This document shows, piece after piece, positions 6,215 through 10,406 of a DNA stretch of 10,406 nucleotides (positions within the stretch are counted from its first letter, which is position 1; each line of letters begins with the position of its first letter). Origin of the DNA: Anaerolineales bacterium (lineage in GTDB: Bacteria > Chloroflexota > Anaerolineae > Anaerolineales > DRMV01); NCBI GenBank assembly GCA_015491595.1, contig WFVP01000353.1, positions 1 to 10,406 on the forward strand. The letters are read 5' to 3'. A model generated the notes under the pieces. That model did no database searches, was not told the DNA's origin, and was given only the letters and a program-made list of their open reading frames with translations. Position numbers and translations under genes: made by a program.

Positions 6215-6925
6215 ATGGCCATTCTCGAAGTCCAGAACGTCTCCACCGGCTACGGTGAAGTCCAGGTCTTATGGGACGTCAGCCTGCGTCTGAAACCCGG
6301 ACAGGTCACCGCTCTGGTGGGCGCCAACGGCGCGGGCAAGACCACCCTCTTGCGCACCATCGTGGGTCTGCTGAAACCCTGGGAGGGCCGCATCTTCTTC
6401 GAAGGGGAGGATGTGACCCACCTGCCGCCCCATCGCAAGGCGGAGATGGGCCTCATCCTGGTGCCGGAGGGACGCCAGCTCTTCACCCACATGACCGTAT
6501 ACGAAAACCTGGAAATGGGGGCCACGCCTCAGCGGGCCCGGGCCAAATTCCAGGAGAACCTGGAACTGGTGTTTTCCATGTTCCCCCGCCTCAAAGAACG
6601 CCTGAACCAGAAGGCCGGTACCATGAGCGGCGGGGAGCGCCAGATGCTGGCTGTGGCCCGGGGCCTCATGGGCGCGCCCAAGGTGCTCATGATTGACGAG
6701 ATGTCCCTGGGCCTGGCCCCGGTGCTGGTGCTGGAGCTCTACGAGAGCCTGAAGCAACTGCGGGAAGCGGGCATCACGGTGCTTCTGGTGGAACAGAACG
6801 TGCACATGGCCCTGGCCGTGTCGGACTACACCTACGTCCTGGCCGAGGGTCGGGTGGAGATGGAGGGTCCTTCCCAGGAAGTGGCCCGCAACCCCCACGT
6901 ACGCACGGCCTACCTGGGGATTTAG
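6215..6925 (+). CDS. livF: Branched-chain amino acid-type ABC transporter ATPase, LivF type
   Basis: This 236-residue cytoplasmic ATPase is the partner of the LivG-type protein. It shows Walker A GANGAGKT (36-43), the LivF-typical VPEGRQLFTHMTVYENLEMG (83-102), a canonical signature MSGGE (137-141), Walker B VLMIDE (157-162) with MSLGLAP, and VEQN (192-195), where the switch position is glutamine, as is usual for LivF. The start at 6215 has GGAGGAG (6201-6207) inside the end of the upstream gene, 7 bases away; an upstream in-frame extension from 6134 overlaps livG and is rejected. It is the last gene of the cluster and is followed by a strong terminator. Confidence 0.96.
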   Translation: MAILEVQNVSTGYGEVQVLWDVSLRLKPGQVTALVGANGAGKTTLLRTIVGLLKPWEGRIFFEGEDVTHLPPHRKAEMGLILVPEGRQLFTHMTVYENLEMGATPQRARAKFQENLELVFSMFPRLKERLNQKAGTMSGGERQMLAVARGLMGAPKVLMIDEMSLGLAPVLVLELYESLKQLREAGITVLLVEQNVHMALAVSDYTYVLAEGRVEMEGPSQEVARNPHVRTAYLGI

Positions 6926-6956
6926 ACCCTGCGGGCTACCCTCCCAACCCCATTCC

Positions 6957-6997
6957 ACAGGAAGGCCGACGGTCCGGTTCCGTCGGCCTTCCTGTTT
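6957..6997 (+). terminator. Rho-independent terminator at the end of the transporter operon
   Basis: The arms 6957-6972 (ACAGGAAGGCCGACGG) and 6980-6995 form a perfect 16-bp stem with the 7-base loop TCCGGTT, followed by TT. It begins 31 bases after the last ATPase stop. The T tract is short, but the stem is very stable and well placed. Confidence 0.85.
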
Positions 6998-7118
6998 GAG
7001 GGACGCTTGGGTGCGTTCCTCCATCCTTTCTCCACGGGCCCTCCACACATTCTCCATCCCTTCGCCGTAGACTGGAGATGGAGCCCTTCTTCGAGGGGGG
7101 CCTTCCATTGGCGAGGTC

Positions 7119-7127
7119 TGGTATGAT
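7119..7127 (+). promoter_or_regulatory. Extended -10 promoter of the threonine synthase gene
   Basis: TGGTATGAT shows the TGn extension and a TATGAT hexamer (7122-7127). No convincing -35 is present. Transcription would start near 7134, 34 bases before the chosen ATG. Its position inside the possible upstream extension of the reading frame argues for the later start. Confidence 0.5.
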
Positions 7128-7167
7128 TGGTGCGGCACGGGCATTCCCCAAACGGCGGAGCCATACG

Positions 7168-8223
7168 ATGGACGCCTCATGCGGCATTCTGGCCCGATAT
7201 CGCGATTGGATGGACCTTCCCCCGCATACCCGAGACCTGGACCTATGCGAAGGCCATACGCCCCTCATCCCGGTGCCCCGCCTGGCCCGGCGGCTGGGCG
7301 GCGGCTTTGACCTGTACGTGAAGTACGAGGGACTGAACCCCACAGGGTCCTTCAAGGACCGAGGGCTGGTGGTGGCCGTGGCGGAAGCCTGGGGTCGGGG
7401 CGCCCAGGCGGTCATCTGCGCGTCCACCGGGAACACCGCGGCGTCGGCCGCGGCCTACGCGGCACGCGCGGGGCTCCGGGCCGTGGTGGTGGTCCCTCAG
7501 GGAAAGGTGGCCCTGGGCAAGCTCGCGGGCGCCCTGGCCTACGGCGCGCGCGTGGTGCAGGTTCGGGGCTCCTTCGACGACGCCCTGGCCCTGGTCCGGG
7601 AAGCCGTGGCCCGCTTCCCCATCGCCTTGGTGAACTCCATCAATCCCTATCGGCTGGAAGGCCAGAAGACCGCAGCCTTCGAAATCGTGGACGCGCTGGG
7701 CCGGGCTCCCGACTGGCTGGCCATCCCGGTGGGCAACGCCGGCAACATCACCGCGTACTGGATGGGCTTCCAGCAGTACCACCAGGCGAAGGGCACCGGA
7801 CTGCCCCGTCTCCTGGGGGTCCAAGCCGAAGGAGCCGCGCCCCTGGTCCACGGACGCGAGGTGGCCCGGCCGGAGACCATCGCCACGGCCATCCGCATCG
7901 GGCGACCCGCCCGGGGGAAGGAAGCCCTCCAGGCGGTGCAGGCCTCCCGGGGACGCATCATCGCGGTACCCGACGAGGCCATCCTGGAAGCCCAGGCCTG
8001 GCTGGCTCAGGAAGGCCTCTGGGTGGAGCCCGCCTCGGCCGCGGGCCTGGCCGGTCTGGTGGCGGAGATTCGAAGGGGACGCCTGGACCCCCGGGGGAAG
8101 ACCATCGTGGTGGTCTGCACCGGCCACGGGCTCAAGGACCCCGACATCGTGCTGAAGCGTCATGAGGCCCTCCCCCTCATCGAGCCCGACCTGGACGCCC
8201 TCCAACCATGGCTCATGACGTAA
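7168..8223 (+). CDS. thrC: Threonine synthase
   Basis: This 351-residue cytoplasmic fold-type II PLP enzyme converts O-phosphohomoserine to threonine and phosphate, the last step of threonine synthesis. Diagnostic features are EGHTPLIPVPRLA (28-40), NPTGSFKDRG with the Schiff-base lysine K63, ASTGNTAASAAAYAARAG (85-102), the NPYRLEGQKTAAFEI block, the PLP-phosphate loop PVGNAGN, and the C-terminal CTGHGLKDPD typical of threonine synthase rather than threonine dehydratase or cysteine synthase. The length matches the short ThrC class. The frame is open back to 7078, but the ATG at 7168 is preferred because the extended -10 promoter lies at 7119-7127, CGGAG (7156-7160) is 7 bases upstream, and homology starts just after it. 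It stands alone between a terminator and the STAS gene; no thrA or thrB is in the window. Confidence 0.93.
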   Translation: MDASCGILARYRDWMDLPPHTRDLDLCEGHTPLIPVPRLARRLGGGFDLYVKYEGLNPTGSFKDRGLVVAVAEAWGRGAQAVICASTGNTAASAAAYAARAGLRAVVVVPQGKVALGKLAGALAYGARVVQVRGSFDDALALVREAVARFPIALVNSINPYRLEGQKTAAFEIVDALGRAPDWLAIPVGNAGNITAYWMGFQQYHQAKGTGLPRLLGVQAEGAAPLVHGREVARPETIATAIRIGRPARGKEALQAVQASRGRIIAVPDEAILEAQAWLAQEGLWVEPASAAGLAGLVAEIRRGRLDPRGKTIVVVCTGHGLKDPDIVLKRHEALPLIEPDLDALQPWLMT

Positions 8224-8360
8224 AGGATTCTCTGAAATGATGATTTCGAGTTATACTTTCAACAGGACGGGAACCCGGTTTCCGTCGCCACATGGGAGCT
8301 CTCCACGGATGGACGCAATCCAACCGATTAGGGGGAACGTGAGGAGAGGAGGAGGAGACG
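8224..8360 (+). promoter_or_regulatory. Leader of the STAS gene with a possible -10 (TATACT)
   Basis: TATACT at 8252-8257 resembles a -10 hexamer; TTCTCT at 8228-8233, 18 bases upstream, is only a poor -35 match. A small hairpin GAAAT-GATG-ATTTC (8234-8247) overlaps the region just after the thrC stop. A promoter here would give a leader of about 100 bases. The gene could also be reached by readthrough from thrC. Confidence 0.35.
8348..8355 (+). promoter_or_regulatory. Ribosome binding site of the STAS gene
   Basis: A purine-rich GGAGGAGG run ends 5 bases before the ATG at 8361 and decides the start. Confidence 0.75.
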
Positions 8361-8750
8361 ATGAAAGTCACAGTCCGCAGGCCACAGTCGCGCGTGTCGA
8401 TTGTGGTGCCGGAAGGTCGTATTGACGCGGTCTCCGGCCCCAAGCTCCGGGTGCTGCTCCGCAACCAAGCCAAGCAAGGCACCCCCTTTCTCATCATCGA
8501 CTTACGCCGAGTCACGTTCATGGACTCCTCGGGTCTGAGCGCCCTGGTATCCGCGTTGAAAGCGGTACGTCCCCTCAAGGGCGCGGTGTACCTGGTCGGC
8601 CCGACCCCTCAGGTACGCATGGCCCTGCGGATGACCATGATGGATCAAATCTTCCCCATTTACGAGACGGTGGAAGACGCGCTGGCCGCGCTCTCCACCT
8701 ACCCCACCTCCACGACCACCGCGGCAGAAGAACGGGGCATGTCGTCATAA
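8361..8750 (+). CDS. STAS-domain anti-sigma factor antagonist (SpoIIAA/RsbV type)
   Basis: This 129-residue cytoplasmic protein is a single STAS domain (about 1-112): beta strands from VTVRRPQSRVSIVVPEGRID, then FLIIDLRRVTFMDSSGLSALV. In SpoIIAA and RsbV the second serine of the DSSGL motif is phosphorylated by the partner anti-sigma kinase; here that is S57 of D55-S56-S57-G58. Unphosphorylated forms release a sigma factor by binding the kinase. A Ser/Thr-rich tail (about 113-129) is probably disordered. No HATPase anti-sigma kinase, PP2C phosphatase or sigma factor gene is adjacent, so the partner is encoded elsewhere. Family assignment is strong; the controlled pathway is unknown. Confidence 0.9.
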   Translation: MKVTVRRPQSRVSIVVPEGRIDAVSGPKLRVLLRNQAKQGTPFLIIDLRRVTFMDSSGLSALVSALKAVRPLKGAVYLVGPTPQVRMALRMTMMDQIFPIYETVEDALAALSTYPTSTTTAAEERGMSS

Positions 8751-9060
8751 AAACCCACAAACAACCGGCCTCCCGCCCAGGCCAAGCCGATGGGGGACGG
8801 ACGTGCACGTGGCGGTTCCACACCTTGGCCCGTGACATTTTCTATAGGTCTCAGGCCCTCCGGGGTAAAGGCCAGGCGCGGGCTGCCACCCCACGGGAAA
8901 GGGTGGAGAAACCTTGGGCGTCCTCGGGACCCGGGCCGGAGGGAGGAATGCCATCCGGGTGAGGCAGCGCGGGCTCGGCCGCCTCATCCCGGCCGTCCCG
9001 CCGTCGTCCGCTGCCGGAGAACGTCCACAGGCGGGGCCGTGGAACCCGCTTCTCCCTGCC
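8751..9060. other. GC-rich gene-free stretch with several potential hairpins
   Basis: No open frame here has a ribosome binding site plus recognisable protein sequence. Visible structures: GGCCT/AGGCC (8767-8771/8779-8783), the 10-bp palindrome ACGTGCACGT (8801-8810), CCACCC/GGGTGG (8886-8891/8901-8906) and a longer CCGGGTGAGGC arm near 8956 pairing, with one bulge, to GCCTCATCCCGG near 8982. TATAGG at 8843-8848 could be a -10 without a good -35. I looked for T-box, riboswitch, RNase P, tmRNA and tRNA signatures and found none convincing. It may hold a terminator for the STAS gene or a structured leader. Confidence 0.4.
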
Positions 9061-9089
9061 TTGAGTCCCCCTTCCCCCTGCGATACAAT
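9061..9089 (+). promoter_or_regulatory. Sigma-70-type promoter of the glycyl-tRNA synthetase gene
   Basis: TTGAGT (9061-9066) and TACAAT (9084-9089) are separated by exactly 17 bases, each differing from consensus at two or fewer positions. Transcription would begin near 9096, leaving a leader of about 32 bases. This is the best promoter in the window. Confidence 0.7.
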
Positions 9090-9113
9090 GAGGCGGGTTC
9101 GAAATCCGCACAA

Positions 9114-9119
9114 AAGGAG
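9114..9119 (+). promoter_or_regulatory. Ribosome binding site of the glycyl-tRNA synthetase gene
   Basis: AAGGAG lies 8 bases before the ATG at 9128. An ATG at 9121 is closer but out of frame with the synthetase. Confidence 0.75.
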
Positions 9120-9127
9120 CATGCGAC

Positions 9128-10406
9128 ATGGGGCAAGCACCAACGTTCCAGGAAGTCATCCTGCGCCTGCACGCGTTTTGGCAGAACCAGGGGTGCGTGC
9201 TCTGGCAGCCCTACAGCGAGAAGGTGGGCGCGGGCACCATGAACCCGGCCACCGTGCTCTTCGTGCTCGGCCCCGAACCCTGGAACGTGGCCTATGTGGA
9301 GCCTTCCTACCGGCCCGACGACGGCCGGTACGGTGAGAACCCCAACCGCATGCAGATGCACACCCAGTACCAGGTCATCCTCAAGCCCGACCCCGGCAAC
9401 CCTCAGGAAATCTACCTGCAGAGCTTGGAGGCCATCGGCATCGACCCCAAGAAGCACGACATCCGCTTTGTGGAGGACAACTGGGAATCCCCCGCGCTGG
9501 GCGCGTGGGGCCTGGGATGGGAGGTGTGGCTGGACGGCCTGGAAATCACCCAGTTCACCTACTTCCAGCAGGCCTGCAGCCAGGAACTGCACCCGCCGGC
9601 CATTGAAATCACCTACGGCCTGGAGCGCATCGTCATGTTCCTGCAGGGTGTGCGGCGGGTGTGGGATATTCAATGGAACGAATACCTGACCTACGGCGAC
9701 CTGCTCCTGCAGGCGGAAATCGACCACTGCAAGTACAACTTCGAGGTGGCCAGCATCGAGCGCCTGCGCCGCTTCTTCGATGAGTACGAGGCCGAGGCCC
9801 TGAAGGCCATCGAGGCCGGGCTGGTCATCCCCGCGCACGATTACGTGCTGCGCTGCTCCCACACCTTCAACGTGCTGGACGCGCGCGGGGCCATCGGCGT
9901 CACCGAGCGGGCCCGCTACTTCGCCCGCATGCGGGACCTGGCCCGCCGGGTGGGGGAACTGTACCTGAAACAGCGGGAGGCCGCGGGGTATCCGTGGCTC
10001 GAGCGGCGGTCCGCAGTGCGCAGTGCGCAGTCAGCCGTTGGCGGACAGCGGACAGCAGACAGCGGACAGCGGACCGCCGACCAACGACCAACGACCAACG
10101 ACCAACGAACGACGAACGACGATTTCGTCTTCGAAATCGGTACCGAGGAACTGCCGGCCCGGGACGTGCGCAGCGCGGTGGCGCAGTTGCAGCGCCTGGT
10201 CCCCCAGACCCTGGAGGAACTCCGGCTGGAGCATGGCCCGGTGCAGGTGCTGGGCACCCCGCGGCGCCTGGCCGTGTACGTCAGGGGCCTGGCCACCCGC
10301 CAGCAGGACCGGGAGGTGGAGGTCAAGGGCCCGCCCGCGGCCGTGGCCTTCGACGAGCAGGGGCGACCCACCCAGGCCGCCAAAGGCTTTGCCCGCAAGC
10401 AAGGCG
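9128..10406 (+). CDS. glyQS: Fused glycyl-tRNA synthetase alpha-beta (GlyQS), 3' end beyond window
   Basis: One open frame encodes both subunits of the bacterial-type glycyl-tRNA synthetase, which attaches glycine to tRNA-Gly. Residues 1-294 are the alpha subunit: [81 protein letters not shown] and EITYGLERI, the class II catalytic core of GlyQ. Residues 295-331 are a Gln/Arg/Thr/Asp/Asn-rich linker encoded by heptanucleotide repeats. From 332 the beta subunit begins with [18 protein letters not shown], then [14 protein letters not shown] and [13 protein letters not shown], matching the GlyS N-terminus. There is no stop between them in this frame, and the window ends at residue 426, before most of beta. 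Fused GlyQS is known in some lineages such as Chlamydia; in most bacteria the two are separate genes. The fusion is read directly; a sequencing or assembly artefact at the repeats is the only serious alternative. Confidence 0.93.
   Translation, partial: MGQAPTFQEVILRLHAFWQNQGCVLWQPYSEKVGAGTMNPATVLFVLGPEPWNVAYVEPSYRPDDGRYGENPNRMQMHTQYQVILKPDPGNPQEIYLQSLEAIGIDPKKHDIRFVEDNWESPALGAWGLGWEVWLDGLEITQFTYFQQACSQELHPPAIEITYGLERIVMFLQGVRRVWDIQWNEYLTYGDLLLQAEIDHCKYNFEVASIERLRRFFDEYEAEALKAIEAGLVIPAHDYVLRCSHTFNVLDARGAIGVTERARYFARMRDLARRVGELYLKQREAAGYPWLERRSAVRSAQSAVGGQRTADSGQRTADQRPTTNDQRTTNDDFVFEIGTEELPARDVRSAVAQLQRLVPQTLEELRLEHGPVQVLGTPRRLAVYVRGLATRQQDREVEVKGPPAAVAFDEQGRPTQAAKGFARKQG
10013..10033 (+). 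repeat. Heptanucleotide repeat block 1 (GCAGTGC)
   Basis: Three tandem heptamers occur: GCAGTGC, GCAGTGC and the variant GCAGTCA. It is the first of three period-7 blocks in the linker of the fused glycyl-tRNA synthetase gene. Confidence 0.8.
10042..10076 (+). repeat. Heptanucleotide repeat block 2 (CGGACAG)
   Basis: Five tandem heptamers occur: CGGACAG at 10042, 10049 and 10063, the variant CAGACAG at 10056, and the degraded CGGACCG at 10070. In this frame the block encodes a Gln-Arg-Thr-Ala-Asp-Ser-Gly cycle of seven residues per three heptamers. Confidence 0.88.
10081..10122 (+). repeat. Heptanucleotide repeat block 3 (CCAACGA)
   Basis: Four exact CCAACGA heptamers (10081-10108) are followed by two variant ACGACGA units (10109-10122), ending exactly where the beta-subunit homology begins. 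The block encodes a Gln-Arg-Pro-Thr-Thr-Asn-Asp cycle. Confidence 0.9.

Noticed and set aside
7168..8223. Diaminopropionate ammonia-lyase (YgeX-like), attractive because of the YgeY-type gene nearby
   Set aside because: The NPTGSFKDRG lysine motif and the C-terminal CTGHGLKDPD are those of threonine synthase, and the gene is separated from the hydrolase operon by a strong terminator.
8890..9060. T-box leader or riboswitch upstream of glyQS
   Set aside because: A segment near 8957 (GGGTGAGGCAGCGCGGG) faintly resembles the T-box core, but the conserved core, AGAGA and specifier-loop elements are missing, and a good promoter lies downstream of it.
9093..9127. A tRNA gene suggested by the T-arm-like sequence
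   Set aside because: No D-arm, anticodon arm or acceptor stem can be built upstream, and the segment is the leader of glyQS.
8745..9242. Open frames on both strands in the gene-free stretch before glyQS
   Set aside because: None has a good ribosome binding site or recognisable sequence; composition is Arg/Gly/Pro-rich as expected for random GC-rich DNA, and some run into glyQS in the wrong frame.
10013..10122. CRISPR array
   Set aside because: The repeats are 7 bases long with no spacers and lie inside a coding frame.

Overview
The window is GC-rich bacterial DNA with tightly packed genes, short leaders and a strong G/C preference at third codon positions. The solute-binding lipoprotein carries a Pro/Thr/Glu/Ala-Pro linker after its lipobox, and an aminoacyl-tRNA synthetase gene contains clustered heptanucleotide repeats. 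Together these suggest a Chloroflexota (Anaerolineae-like, possibly thermophilic) genome. That placement is inference: the window has no rRNA or other phylogenetic marker.

Layout. (1) Bases 1-476, minus strand: the N-terminal third or less of the chaperone DnaK, cut by the window edge. (2) Bases 477-692: a divergent regulatory region with an inverted repeat in the dnaK leader, a pair of similar 15-bp direct repeats, and an extended -10 promoter for the rightward genes. (3) Bases 693-6925: seven co-directional genes. They are an M20 hydrolase of the YgeY type, a 61-residue zinc-ribbon protein, and a complete branched-chain-amino-acid-type (HAAT/Liv) ABC importer in the order binding lipoprotein, LivH-type and LivM-type permeases, LivG-type and LivF-type ATPases. 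A strong hairpin sits between the binding protein and the permeases, and another closes the cluster after the last ATPase. (4) Bases 7168-8223: threonine synthase with its own extended -10 promoter. (5) Bases 8361-8750: an orphan STAS-domain anti-sigma-factor antagonist. (6) Bases 8751-9127: a GC-rich gene-free stretch ending in a good promoter. (7) From 9128 to the window end: a glycyl-tRNA synthetase in which the alpha and beta subunits are fused in one reading frame through a linker made of three different heptanucleotide tandem repeats.

How the genes fit together. The importer genes form a standard five-part transporter. The upstream YgeY-type hydrolase and zinc-ribbon gene are close enough to share its transcript, which suggests that the hydrolase acts on an imported amide- or peptide-like compound; the substrate cannot be read from the sequence. 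Threonine synthase, the STAS protein, DnaK and GlyRS are housekeeping or general regulatory neighbours.

Most of the window is ordinary metabolism. The best candidate for something new is the repeat-built bridge inside the fused glyQS gene. The repeat heptamers contain no stop codon in any of six frames, so such an array could act as a translatable linker wherever it inserts. No CRISPR array, transposase, phage gene, tRNA or rRNA was found.
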